Origin: an uncultured Lachnospiraceae bacterium
GTDB taxonomy: Bacteria; Bacillota; Clostridia; Lachnospirales; Lachnospiraceae
Assembly (NCBI GenBank): GCA_947630855.1
Contig: CANRJF010000030.1
Coordinates: forward strand, 1-33,876
DNA length: 33,876 nucleotides
Reading direction: 5' to 3'
The translations under genes were made by a program, and so were the position numbers. Below are positions 5,999 through 14,394 of the stretch, piece after piece; the first letter of the stretch is position 1; every line of letters starts with the position of its first letter. Below the pieces are notes generated by a model. It did not search any database, was not told the origin of the DNA, and was given only the letters and a program-made list of their open reading frames with translations.

Positions 5999-8680
5999 CT
6001 ACCATTTCAATGAAATCCATGTACCCATAATCTCTTCACACACTTCGATATCAATATCCTGTACAGCATCTTTCAGTTTTAAGTAAAGTTCCTTATGCTG
6101 CCCGGTCATGTTGTATCTTCCCAGCTCCGACACAACTTCCTCCATCACATCGCTGTCTAACTCTTCTATGGCGTCCTGCATTTTTGCCGCCTGGGCATTT
6201 AATACCTCCTGGGTAAAGGGTTCTGAGCCGCACTCCGCCTCTTTCTCCGGCTCGTCGCAGAAAGGCTTTAAGATGCTTTTATACCAGCGGTACTGTGCCA
6301 CCACATCATCCGTACACTGGTGGATTAAAACAATATTTCCTGCATTGCCTGCCTCCTCCATGCGCTCTGCCTTCTGGGATAATTCCATGGCTCCAATCTG
6401 CCTGGAGGCGCTTTTTAAGGCATGGACTTCTATGGTGTACTCCCTGATTTTCTCCTGCTCCTCATATTCCTTAATCAGTGCGCTCTTTTTGTCAATCGCC
6501 TGATAATAATCCTTTAACACTGCAAAAAACAGTTTCTTATTGCCCACAAGCGCCATGGCAGCCTTTACGTCCAGACCTTCGATTTCAAAGTCTGCCTCGC
6601 TGGCTTTCTGGGTGTGCTCTACGGGAAGCATCTCCCCTTCTTCTCTGCGCTTAATCTTATTGGGCGGAAGCCACATCTTTATTTTTGCGGCAATAACTTT
6701 CATCTCAATGGGCTTGGGAACAAAGTCATTCATTCCCTCCCTTATAAACATTTCTTTTGTGCCTCCCACAGCATTGGCTGTCAGCGCAATAATCGGCACA
6801 TCCTTGTAATCGTCATAGAACCTTCTGATAATATGGGTGGTTTCCACACCGTCCACCTCGGGCATCATATGGTCCATAAAAATCAAATCATAATGCTTGC
6901 TGGAGATTTTGGAAATAGCGTCCTTGCCGCTTAATGCCGTGTCAATCTGCATACGCAGCGGCTCTAACAGCCCTTCTGCAACCGTCAGGTTAATGGCATT
7001 GTCATCTACAATCAGAATCTGTGCATCCGGCGCAATAAAGTTCACATCATCCGCCATCATGCCTGCCTGTATCTCAAAAATCTCCTGATTGCTTAAAATT
7101 GCCGCCAGATTCAATGCATAGAGGGGTTTTTGCACAACCCTCACGTTTTTTAAACTGGGCTGGGTATTGTCATTGTATTTTACCAGCAATACGCCCGTCA
7201 CATCGGGATGACCCTGAAGGAACGCTTCCACTTTCTCGGAAAACTGAGGTTTTTCCATAAATAAAAAGTCGATTTGACTTTCCTCCAACTCATCCTGTTC
7301 AAGTTCCCAGTAAACTGCCCCAAACTTGGCTGTATCACGCTTCAACTGTTCCCTGATATAGCTGTTTGCCACTAAATTCCCCACGGAAACCGTCTGCTCC
7401 ACATAATGGATGGAAGGTTGTCTTGTAACAATCTTCTGGGGAAGTTCAAAGGAAAACGTACTGCCCTTCTCATGTACGCTCTTCACGTCAATGCTGCCGT
7501 TCATTAATGTTAAAAGCTGTTTTGATATTGCAAGCCCAAGCCCTGTTCCCTCTACATTCCTGTTCCGTTTACTGTCTAACTGCTGGAAGGACTGAAATAG
7601 TTTGCCCATATCTTCTTCCTTTATTCCCTGTCCTGTATCTAACACTGCCATTTTTAACAGAACATTTTCTTCCCCGTAAGGTTCACACTCCACAGAAAGG
7701 CGCACTTCTCCCCCTTTGGTAAACTTAACGGCATTGTTCATCAGATTCACAATAATCTGTTTTAAACGGTTGCTGTCTCCATACAACTCATAAGGCAGTT
7801 CCAAGGGAACATCTACAATCAGCTCCAAATCCTTATTACCGATTCTGTTTATAATAATGCCAATCACATCATTGATAATGGACATTGGCTCATATTCTTC
7901 TTCTACAATGCTTAACTTACCGGATTCAATTTTGGAAAAGTCCAAAATATCATTGATAATGGTAAGCAAAGTCTGTCCCGATGACTTAATCTGGGAAATA
8001 TACTCCCTGGCCTCGGCGGGTAAATCCTCCCTTAAAGCCATCTCCGCCATACCGATTACCGCATTCATAGGCGTCCTGATTTCATGGCTCATATTGGCAA
8101 GGAAATCCGATTTCATCTTGCCGGCTCTCTCAATTTCAAGATTTCCTTCCATTAAAAGATGTTTATTGTATGCCATATCGGAAAGCACATCCGCTATCAC
8201 GGAAAGGAAGCGGGCTGCCTTCTCCACTCTTGACTTTTCCAGCACATTTACCTTTTTGGAAGCCTCCACGTAGGCATCCGGGTCAATTTTTAAATCCTTT
8301 GCCAGTTTCCGCACCCTGCTCTCATCCATTTCATAGAGCAGCACCTGTCCGCCGATAAAACTGCCCACCAGTTCCCCGTGGGCAATAATGGGAGCCGCAA
8401 AGTCCACCAGCCCTGCATGGCAGATATATGTACTGAACGTCCCCTTCTCTAAGGCAATCTCCGCCCCCCGCTTATCGCAGTACTCACATCTGCGGCATCC
8501 AAGCTCTGACTGCCTTGTATATTTCATGCAAAAATCCGTAAAATTTGTCCCATGGGTAACAGGAACCCCGTCCTTGTCCGTAGTGAGGGCTGCCATTCCA
8601 ATCATATCTGAAAAAGCGTCCTGAATCTTCTGTAAAACCTCAACATCAATAAGCTCTGTCAAGTATAATTCATTTTCCAT
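5999..8680 (-). CDS. Soluble hybrid sensor histidine kinase with PocR sensory domain, two receivers and Hpt domain
   Basis: Multidomain phosphorelay protein of 893 residues without membrane helices, so it senses a cytoplasmic signal. Domains in order: PocR-type ligand-binding domain (about 1-170) with its cysteine-rich core C62-x2-C65-x2-C68 and C87-H88; HisKA with phosphoacceptor H199 (ANMSHEIRTP); HATPase with N box NLMNNAVKF (312-320), DTGQGI and GTGLGL; a degenerate receiver-like segment (about 430-535) without the acidic pocket; an intact receiver with D558/D559, phospho-acceptor D603 (IFMDHMMP) and K656; and a histidine phosphotransfer domain with H753 (VHALKSASRQIG). PocR domains are named after the propanediol-utilisation activator and are thought to bind small hydrocarbon derivatives, which is suggestive because this window also holds a propanediol-type microcompartment. 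It lies 15 bp after the response regulator gene and 18 bp before pyk. Confidence 0.92.
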   Translation of the reverse strand: MENELYLTELIDVEVLQKIQDAFSDMIGMAALTTDKDGVPVTHGTNFTDFCMKYTRQSELGCRRCEYCDKRGAEIALEKGTFSTYICHAGLVDFAAPIIAHGELVGSFIGGQVLLYEMDESRVRKLAKDLKIDPDAYVEASKKVNVLEKSRVEKAARFLSVIADVLSDMAYNKHLLMEGNLEIERAGKMKSDFLANMSHEIRTPMNAVIGMAEMALREDLPAEAREYISQIKSSGQTLLTIINDILDFSKIESGKLSIVEEEYEPMSIINDVIGIIINRIGNKDLELIVDVPLELPYELYGDSNRLKQIIVNLMNNAVKFTKGGEVRLSVECEPYGEENVLLKMAVLDTGQGIKEEDMGKLFQSFQQLDSKRNRNVEGTGLGLAISKQLLTLMNGSIDVKSVHEKGSTFSFELPQKIVTRQPSIHYVEQTVSVGNLVANSYIREQLKRDTAKFGAVYWELEQDELEESQIDFLFMEKPQFSEKVEAFLQGHPDVTGVLLVKYNDNTQPSLKNVRVVQKPLYALNLAAILSNQEIFEIQAGMMADDVNFIAPDAQILIVDDNAINLTVAEGLLEPLRMQIDTALSGKDAISKISSKHYDLIFMDHMMPEVDGVETTHIIRRFYDDYKDVPIIALTANAVGGTKEMFIREGMNDFVPKPIEMKVIAAKIKMWLPPNKIKRREEGEMLPVEHTQKASEADFEIEGLDVKAAMALVGNKKLFFAVLKDYYQAIDKKSALIKEYEEQEKIREYTIEVHALKSASRQIGAMELSQKAERMEEAGNAGNIVLIHQCTDDVVAQYRWYKSILKPFCDEPEKEAECGSEPFTQEVLNAQAAKMQDAIEELDSDVMEEVVSELGRYNMTGQHKELYLKLKDAVQDIDIEVCEEIMGTWISLKW

Positions 8681-8695
8681 ATGCCTGCCTCTCCT

Positions 8696-9616
8696 TTATC
8701 CAATTAACTCTGTAATTGTATTGGAAAGCCTTTCCATATCAATAGGCTTTAAAAGATATCCCTGGATATTATTGCTAAGCACTTCCTGGATTTTTCCTCT
8801 GTCTGTAACGCCGGTTAAAAATACCACCGGTGTGCCGCTTAATTTCGGGTTGCTGCGAATCTGCTTTAACACATCAGAACCGTTCTCCCCCGGCATCTCA
8901 TAGTCAAGAAGCACTAAATCCGTATGCTTCACCTCTAAGAATTTTAACGCCACCCTGCCGCTTATTGCAGTAGCCACATGGTAATCCTTGCTCAAAAAAT
9001 TCTTCATCATACGAAGCATCCTGGCGTCATCATCCACAATCAGTATATGTTTCGTCTCCGGGGATTTTGGCATCATATCCGGCGGAAGCTCCATCTCCTT
9101 AATATCCCAGAAAGATTCTCCCTCCTTCAAAGCCTCTTCTGCTTCCTTTGCCGCTTCTTCCGCTTCCCTCGCTGCCTCTTCCGCCGCCGCTTTTGCAGCT
9201 TCCTCGGCCTCTCTGATGGCTTCCTCCCTGATTCTCTTCTCTGTCTCCCGCTCATTTATAAATTTCTTTATTCTTGATTCAATTTCTTTTGTGGAAATGG
9301 GACGGTAAATTTCAAGCTGGGCAACTTCCGGTGCAATCCTGGAAAACTGGCTGCAGTCATCCCGGTCTCCAATGACGATAATGGGGATGTCCTTGTCTGC
9401 AATACCGATTTTAACCCTTGCAGCCCCATTGACAAAGTCTCTTGTCTCCCCGTAAATACAGTATACCAGCAAATCAGGCTTAAAATACTTGATATGGCAC
9501 ATGGTGTCGTCCCAACGGTCTGAAGTGATCATACATTCAAAAGAAAATTCCATCTGGACAAAAAAGTCATTTATTAATGTCCTGTTACTACCACACAATA
9601 ATATCTTTGGTTTCAT
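8696..9616 (-). CDS. Double-receiver response regulator without DNA-binding domain
   Basis: Cytoplasmic protein of 306 residues. The N-terminal ~120 residues (KPKILLCGSNRTLINDFF... IYRPISTKEIESRIKKF) have a receiver-like pattern but lack the phospho-aspartate: the expected position reads LLVYCIYGE. Residues 121-167 are an Ala/Glu-rich helix (repeated EEAAREAEEAAK words), probably a coiled coil. The C-terminal receiver (about 188-306) is canonical, with DDD at 195-197, phospho-acceptor D238 in LLDYEMPG, LTG and LKPID. No output domain follows, so signalling must be through protein contact. The start at 9616 is chosen over a longer frame from 9826 because GGAGGTGAATATCTT precedes it and a consensus promoter lies just upstream. 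First gene of the operon with the PocR kinase and pyk; the kinase is its probable partner. Confidence 0.88.
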   Translation of the reverse strand: MKPKILLCGSNRTLINDFFVQMEFSFECMITSDRWDDTMCHIKYFKPDLLVYCIYGETRDFVNGAARVKIGIADKDIPIIVIGDRDDCSQFSRIAPEVAQLEIYRPISTKEIESRIKKFINERETEKRIREEAIREAEEAAKAAAEEAAREAEEAAKEAEEALKEGESFWDIKEMELPPDMMPKSPETKHILIVDDDARMLRMMKNFLSKDYHVATAISGRVALKFLEVKHTDLVLLDYEMPGENGSDVLKQIRSNPKLSGTPVVFLTGVTDRGKIQEVLSNNIQGYLLKPIDMERLSNTITELIG

Positions 9617-9671
9617 AAGATATTCACCTCCACAATTCCCAAAATATTTGCGATGCAAACAAACTATTATA

Positions 9672-9700
9672 ATTATACTAAATTCTGTTTGAGATTTCAA
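9672..9700 (-). promoter_or_regulatory. Promoter of the response regulator-kinase-pyk operon
   Basis: Minus strand TTGAAA (9695-9700), exactly 17 bp, then a perfect TATAAT (9672-9677). The inferred start of transcription is about 50 bases before the start codon at 9616. Confidence 0.75.
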
Positions 9701-9739
9701 TAAGAGGTTTTTCCTATTTTTATCATCAATTATATATGA

Positions 9740-9870
9740 ATGAAGCATTGCTATATCTAACGCAGACCCGCTTTCACTTCGTTCCAGCCGTAACGGTGCT
9801 AAACTCGAAAATACCTCGTTAAGCACCGACGGCTTCCAAGAGTCTGCTTATAAATATAGCAATGCTTCAT
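9740..9870. repeat. 131-bp long palindromic element between malQ and the response regulator gene
   Basis: A perfect 17-bp inverted repeat closes the element: ATGAAGCATTGCTATAT (9740-9756) and its reverse complement (9854-9870). Nested inside are GCAGAC (9762-9767)/GTCTGC (9842-9847) and AGCCGT..CGGTGCT (9786-9800)/AGCACCG.ACGGCT (9822-9834). It lies 16 bases beyond the malQ stop codon, so it may end that transcript, but there is no T-run. A GTAAC-headed word at 9871-9884 on the minus strand adjoins it. No gene is visible in it. Confidence 0.7.
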
Positions 9871-9886
9871 CCAGTCATAGTTACCG

Positions 9887-11380
9887 TTAAACTGCTGTAT
9901 CCACACGCTCCCTGCCGTATGTCTTCATATATTTCCGCACTTTTTTGGCAAGCCCCGGGGTAATGGCATCCGGCTTTGCCCGCCATTTCCAGTTGCATCC
10001 CAATGTGGAAGGGGTATTCATCCTTGCCCTGCCGTCTAAGCCTAAAATATCCTGCATGGGCACTACTGCAAGGTCGCTTACGCTCGACCATGCCCCCCGC
10101 ATCATGCCCCAGTTGTAACCTTCTTCCTTTGTTAGGTTAAAATACCGCTTTGCAAAATTCACGCTGTCCCTGGGTGCCGACTTCATCCACCCTAAAATCG
10201 TATCATTATCATGGGTTCCCGTGTAAACAACGCTGTGGCTGGTGTAATTATGGGGAAGATAATCGCTTTCTTCCCTGGTATCAAAGGCAAACTGAATCAG
10301 TTTCATCCCCGGGAACCCGGAATCCTTTACCAGCTTTAACACGGAAGGGGTTAAAAATCCCAAATCCTCCACAATAATATTTAACTTTCCCAGTTTTTCT
10401 TCCAAAACTTCAAACAGTTCCATGCCGGGGCCCTTCTTCCACGTCCCGTTCTTTGCCGTGTCATCCCCTGCCGGAATGGCATAATAGGAATCAAATCCCC
10501 GGAAATGGTCGATACGCACCACATCATAAAGTTCCGACATGGCGCGAATCCTGTTGGTCCACCATGCATAGCCGTCTTTTTTCATTACATCCCACCGGAA
10601 CAAAGGATTGCCCCACAACTGCCCGTCGTCAGAAAAAGCATCGGGAGGACATCCTGCCACCTCAATGGGATTTAAATCTTTATCCAGGTAGAACTGCCCC
10701 GGATTTGCCCACACGTCCGCGCTGTCCCCTGCCACATAGATGGGCACGTCGCCGATAATCAAAATTCCCTTTTTGTTGGCATATTCCTTTAAGCTGCGCC
10801 ACTGCCTGTAAAACAGATATTGAAGCATTCTGTAAAACTGCATCTCATCTGCGTAAGTTTCCCTGGCATCTTCTATGGCTGCCTCCTCCCGAAAGCGGTA
10901 AGCCCTGTCCCACTCCGACCATGCCGCTCCTTCGTTGGCATCTTTTAACGCCATAAACAATACGTAATCTTCCAGCCAGCTTTTTTCCTTTTCACAGAAA
11001 TCCTCAAAATCCCTGGGTATTCTCTTCTTAAAGCGGGCAAATGCCTTCTTTAACAAATCATAACGGTTCTCATATAAAATGCCGTAATCCACTTCCGTGG
11101 GCTTACTTCCCCATTTGTAGGATTTGCACTCTTTTTCCGTTAAAAGTTTCTCTTTGCAAAGGATTTCCAAATCGATAAAATAAGGATTCCCTGCCAGGCT
11201 GGAAAAAGACTGGTAAGGGGAGTCCCCGTAACTGGTGGGGCACACCGGCAGAATCTGCCAGTATGTCTGGCCTGCCTTCACAAGAAAATCCACAAACTTC
11301 CTGGCTTCTTTTCCCATGGTTCCAATTCCATATGGAGAAGGAAGAGAGGAAATATGCATTAAAATTCCGCTTGTTCTCAT
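9887..11380 (-). CDS. malQ: 4-alpha-glucanotransferase (amylomaltase, GH77)
   Basis: Cytoplasmic enzyme that transfers alpha-1,4-glucan segments between maltodextrins and releases glucose, feeding imported maltodextrins into metabolism. The 497 residues match the usual bacterial amylomaltase length. Visible signatures are GILMHISSLPSPYGIGTMG at the N-terminus, FVDFLVKAGQTYWQILPV, the nucleophile D291 in VVRIDHFRGF, the acid/base E338 in IIVEDLGF and the third carboxylate D391 in YTGTHDNDTILGW. The start at 11380 is preceded by GGAGAG. It lies 69 bp downstream of the LacI regulator gene and forms the end of a maltodextrin-type cluster. No separate maltodextrin phosphorylase is in the window. 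Confidence 0.95.
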   Translation of the reverse strand: MRTSGILMHISSLPSPYGIGTMGKEARKFVDFLVKAGQTYWQILPVCPTSYGDSPYQSFSSLAGNPYFIDLEILCKEKLLTEKECKSYKWGSKPTEVDYGILYENRYDLLKKAFARFKKRIPRDFEDFCEKEKSWLEDYVLFMALKDANEGAAWSEWDRAYRFREEAAIEDARETYADEMQFYRMLQYLFYRQWRSLKEYANKKGILIIGDVPIYVAGDSADVWANPGQFYLDKDLNPIEVAGCPPDAFSDDGQLWGNPLFRWDVMKKDGYAWWTNRIRAMSELYDVVRIDHFRGFDSYYAIPAGDDTAKNGTWKKGPGMELFEVLEEKLGKLNIIVEDLGFLTPSVLKLVKDSGFPGMKLIQFAFDTREESDYLPHNYTSHSVVYTGTHDNDTILGWMKSAPRDSVNFAKRYFNLTKEEGYNWGMMRGAWSSVSDLAVVPMQDILGLDGRARMNTPSTLGCNWKWRAKPDAITPGLAKKVRKYMKTYGRERVDTAV

Positions 11381-11449
11381 ACGATTTACTCTCCAATCTG
11401 TTTCAATTTATAGTTACAGGCATACTGCCTGCCTAAATACCACACTCTG

Positions 11450-12463
11450 CTACGGCTGTATGGGCGCAACGCTCTCCCCCTTCACTAATTCAAAAGGAAT
11501 CACCTCATGTACTGCTTCCATCTGAAAATCCACCAGATGAAACAAAATCTCCACACTGCGCCTTGCCAGAAGCTTATACTGCTGTTTTATGGTTGCCAGC
11601 TTGGGATTATAATAATCCGCCAGGGAAATTCCGTCAAACCCAATCACCGATATGTCTTTCGGCACATCTATGCCCTGGTCCCTTAAGGCGCGGATTGCCC
11701 CGATTGCCATAACATCACTCATGGCAAATACGGCTGTCAGGTCATGGTTCTTTTTCAATAAATTCTCCATAGCATGGTACGCGTCCTCAAAGCTGAAACG
11801 TGCCGCCGAAAAGCCATGGTCACTGTCAAAAGCAATGTTATGTTTCTCAAAACTCTTCATGCAGCCGCAAAACCTTTGCATACTGGTGTAGGAAAAAGAG
11901 GGGTCGCCTCCGATAATGCCGATTTTTCTGTGTCCCTGTTCCAAAAGATAATCCACGGCACACTCTGCCGCCAGCACGTCATCCGTAGCCACGCTGGCCA
12001 GATTATCAAATCCCAAATCTTTTCCCTGGTTTGTCACCAACACGGAGGGCACTTCCACCTGGGCAAACTGCCTTTTAAAATTTGCGGGGTTTCCCCCTAA
12101 AAACAAAATCCCAAGAGGCTTTCTCTCCCAGCTAATCCTGATTGCCTGTTTTACTTCGTCATCATTTTCATCCAAATATGTCACCACCGGGGTATACCTG
12201 GTACGCTCCACCATATATTGAATCTCTTCCACGATATCTGCAAACAGCATATTTCCCGTACCCTTGACTAAAATAATAATTGTCTGGCTGCTGCTCTGTT
12301 TTAAGTGTTTTGCATTATTATTGGGCACAAAATTGTATTCTGCCACCACTTTTTCGATTTTCTTTTTCGCCACAGGGCTTACGTCTCTTCTGTTGTTTAA
12401 AACCCGGGAAACCGTGCTTACAGAATACCCTGATTCCCTTGCAATATCTTTAATTGTTACCAT
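11450..12463 (-). CDS. LacI-family transcriptional regulator (probable maltodextrin repressor)
   Basis: Repressor of 337 residues. The N-terminal helix-turn-helix and hinge are clear: VTIKDIARESGYSVSTVSRVLNNRRDVSP, then the hinge around YNFVPNNNAKHLKQ. The remainder is a periplasmic-binding-protein-like sensor, with GHRKIGIIGGDPSFSYTSMQR and AVFAMSDVMAIGAIRALRDQGIDVPKDISVIGFDGI as conserved core pieces. It sits between the ABC permeases and malQ and probably regulates them. Candidate operators are the TGAAAACGTT-type sites at 15881, 15921 and 15951 in front of the binding-protein gene, and a GAAACCGTTTC palindrome at 12505-12515 ahead of its own start. An AGGTGG site precedes the start. The effector sugar is inferred from the neighbours, not from the protein. 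Confidence 0.92.
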   Translation of the reverse strand: MVTIKDIARESGYSVSTVSRVLNNRRDVSPVAKKKIEKVVAEYNFVPNNNAKHLKQSSSQTIIILVKGTGNMLFADIVEEIQYMVERTRYTPVVTYLDENDDEVKQAIRISWERKPLGILFLGGNPANFKRQFAQVEVPSVLVTNQGKDLGFDNLASVATDDVLAAECAVDYLLEQGHRKIGIIGGDPSFSYTSMQRFCGCMKSFEKHNIAFDSDHGFSAARFSFEDAYHAMENLLKKNHDLTAVFAMSDVMAIGAIRALRDQGIDVPKDISVIGFDGISLADYYNPKLATIKQQYKLLARRSVEILFHLVDFQMEAVHEVIPFELVKGESVAPIQP

Positions 12464-12497
12464 ATAATACCACCTGTATAAACCACTGTATCAATTA

Positions 12498-12528
12498 CGC
12501 CTCCGAAACCGTTTCGGTTTGGGAGGCG
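12498..12528. promoter_or_regulatory. Hairpin containing a LacI-like palindrome between malG-like and lacI-like genes
   Basis: CGCCTCC (12498-12504) and AAACCG (12506-12511) pair with CGGTTT (12515-12520) and GGAGGCG (12522-12528) around a TTT loop, with one G-G mismatch. It has no clear T-run in either direction, so it is a weak terminator or an attenuating or stabilising hairpin. Its core CGAAACCGTTTCG is a LacI-type palindrome and could also be an autoregulatory operator. Confidence 0.5.
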
Positions 12529-12562
12529 CATTATTAAGTCATTGATTTTCTGACTTTTATCT

Positions 12563-13429
12563 TTAACCTTTTACTGCTCCGGCTACAACACCTTCAATAA
12601 TATACTTCTGGCATGCAATATAGAAAATAATAATAGGTATAATTGCAAGTACCAGCATTGCCATCATTGCGCCCCAGTCAATGGAACCGTAACCGCCCTT
12701 TAAATACTGAATTGCAATGGGAATTGTCTTATATTTCTTAATATCAAGTACCAGATACGGCAGCAAATAGTCATTCCAAATCCACATTGCCTGTAAAATG
12801 GCAACCGTGATAGCCGTAGGTTTTAAGATTGGGAATACCACCTGAAAAAATGTCTGAACGGGGGTACATCCGTCAATCATAGCCGCCTCTTCAATTTCCA
12901 GCGGAATGCTCTTTACAAATCCGGTAAACATGAATACCGCAAGGCCTGCGCCAAATCCCAGATATACTAATATTATACCAACAGGATTAGACAAATGCAA
13001 CATATTTGCAATCTTTGATAAAGTAAACATTACCATCTGGAAAGGTACAATCATGGAGAACAGACACAACATATATATTGCTTTTGTAAATTTTGTCTGA
13101 ACCCTGGTGATATACCATGCGCACATGGATGTGCAGAGGATAATCAATGCCACGGAAAATACGGTGATAAACAGGGAATATCCAAATGCCTTGAAAAACT
13201 CAATCCTCTTAATGCCTTCCACATAGTTATCCAAACCTACAAACATCTTGCCGGTTCCGATTTTAAAGGGATAACGGTTGATGTATGCCTTTAACTTAAA
13301 GGAGTTCATAAGTACGATTAATATAGGAAGTACATATATAACGGATAACACCCCGAAAAAGATGCTTAAAGCCGTGCCGTGTTTTGCTCTTCTTACTGCG
13401 CTTACTTCATTACCTTTATTTTTAGCCAT
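12563..13429 (-). CDS. Sugar ABC transporter permease, MalG type
   Basis: Inner-membrane permease of 288 residues with about six membrane helices. The EAA loop reads EEAAMIDGCTPVQTFFQVVFPILKP near residue 190, where the ATPase docks. The MalG-type C-terminus is recognisable in GAMMAMLVLAIIPIIIFYIACQKYIIEGVVAGAVKG. Its start codon overlaps the stop codon of the upstream permease gene by one base (TAATG), which implies translational coupling. With the binding protein, MalF-like permease and malQ it forms a probable maltodextrin importer; a multiple-sugar (MsmG-like) substrate cannot be excluded. No ATPase gene is present, as is usual where a shared MsmX-type ATPase is used. Confidence 0.93.
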   Translation of the reverse strand: MAKNKGNEVSAVRRAKHGTALSIFFGVLSVIYVLPILIVLMNSFKLKAYINRYPFKIGTGKMFVGLDNYVEGIKRIEFFKAFGYSLFITVFSVALIILCTSMCAWYITRVQTKFTKAIYMLCLFSMIVPFQMVMFTLSKIANMLHLSNPVGIILVYLGFGAGLAVFMFTGFVKSIPLEIEEAAMIDGCTPVQTFFQVVFPILKPTAITVAILQAMWIWNDYLLPYLVLDIKKYKTIPIAIQYLKGGYGSIDWGAMMAMLVLAIIPIIIFYIACQKYIIEGVVAGAVKG

Positions 13430-14271
13430 TACTGCTGCACCTCCTTACTTCTGGTGAGAACATTCTGCCCTATTGCGATAACTGCTACTATAATAAAGAA
13501 GATAACTGCTTTTGCCTGGCCTACGCCCTCAAATCCCGTTCTTGTATAGAAAGTATCATAAATGTTAAGGGCTAACATCTGTGACATATCGGAAGGAGCG
13601 CCGTTGGTCAAAGCCAAGTTCTGGTCGAACAGTTTAAATCCATTGGTCAGTGTAAGGAATGTACACACCGTAATGGAAGGCATAACCATAGGAATGGTTA
13701 CTTTAAACAATACCTGGCTTGATGTGGCTCCGTCAATCTTTGCCGCCTCAATCAACTCTCCCGGAATATTCTGGATACCTGCAATGTAGATAATCATCAT
13801 ATAACCTATCTGCTGCCAGCACATCAGGATTACAAGGCCCCAGAATCCGTATGTAGCGCTGTAAACCAATGTTCTTCCAAACTGTGCCAAAATACCGTTT
13901 AAAATAAGCTGCCAGATATAACCTAATACGATACCGCCGATAAGGTTGGGCATAAAGAATACGGTACGGAAAATGTTCGTGCCTCTAATTCCCTTTGTTA
14001 AAAGCATGGCAATTGCAAATGCCAACACATTGATTAATACTACCGAAACAATTGTAAATAATGCAGTATACCAAAGGGAATGACCAAATGTTTTATCTGT
14101 AAAAATACTTGCATAATTTTTCAGTCCCACAAACTTTGCATCTGTTACAGTTGTAAATTTACAAAATGATAAGTAGATACCCATAACAAAAGGAACTATA
14201 AATCCTATTGTAAATGCCACTAAAGTTGGTAATGCAAAAAGGGGAAAATATCTCTTAATCGCCTTATCCAT
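13429..14271 (-). CDS. Sugar ABC transporter permease, MalF type
   Basis: Inner-membrane permease of 280 residues, lacking the large periplasmic insertion of the enterobacterial MalF, as is normal in Firmicutes. The first helix is FALPTLVAFTIGFIVPFVMGIYLSF, followed by the family-typical FVGLKNYASIF. The EAA loop reads EAAKIDGATSSQVLFKVTIP. The gene is preceded by AAAGGAAAAT and lies 123 bp after the binding-protein gene, with a GC-rich hairpin between them. Together with the MalG-like protein it forms the membrane channel for the lipoprotein-delivered sugar. Confidence 0.93.
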   Translation of the reverse strand: MDKAIKRYFPLFALPTLVAFTIGFIVPFVMGIYLSFCKFTTVTDAKFVGLKNYASIFTDKTFGHSLWYTALFTIVSVVLINVLAFAIAMLLTKGIRGTNIFRTVFFMPNLIGGIVLGYIWQLILNGILAQFGRTLVYSATYGFWGLVILMCWQQIGYMMIIYIAGIQNIPGELIEAAKIDGATSSQVLFKVTIPMVMPSITVCTFLTLTNGFKLFDQNLALTNGAPSDMSQMLALNIYDTFYTRTGFEGVGQAKAVIFFIIVAVIAIGQNVLTRSKEVQQ

Positions 14272-14295
14272 ATTTATTTTCCTTTCTTTTTATGA

Positions 14296-14316
14296 GGAGG
14301 CGGCCTGGCCGCCTCC
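14296..14316. other. Intercistronic GC-rich hairpin between binding-protein and permease genes
   Basis: GGAGGCGGC and GCCGCCTCC form a perfect 9-bp stem with a 3-nt loop. There is no T-run on the minus strand after it. In this position such hairpins usually protect the 3' end of the binding-protein mRNA, so that the binding protein is made in excess over the permeases; that role is inferred. Confidence 0.6.
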
Positions 14317-14394
14317 AATCCCTACAATACGTTATCAAGTAAAGTACCTTCTGATTTTATACCCGTGAGCAAATGTGTATGCTCTCTGGTATAA

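Noticed and set aside
12498-12528. Definite rho-independent terminator after the MalG-like gene
   Set aside because: The stem is good but no T-run follows on the minus strand, so it is listed as a regulatory hairpin instead.
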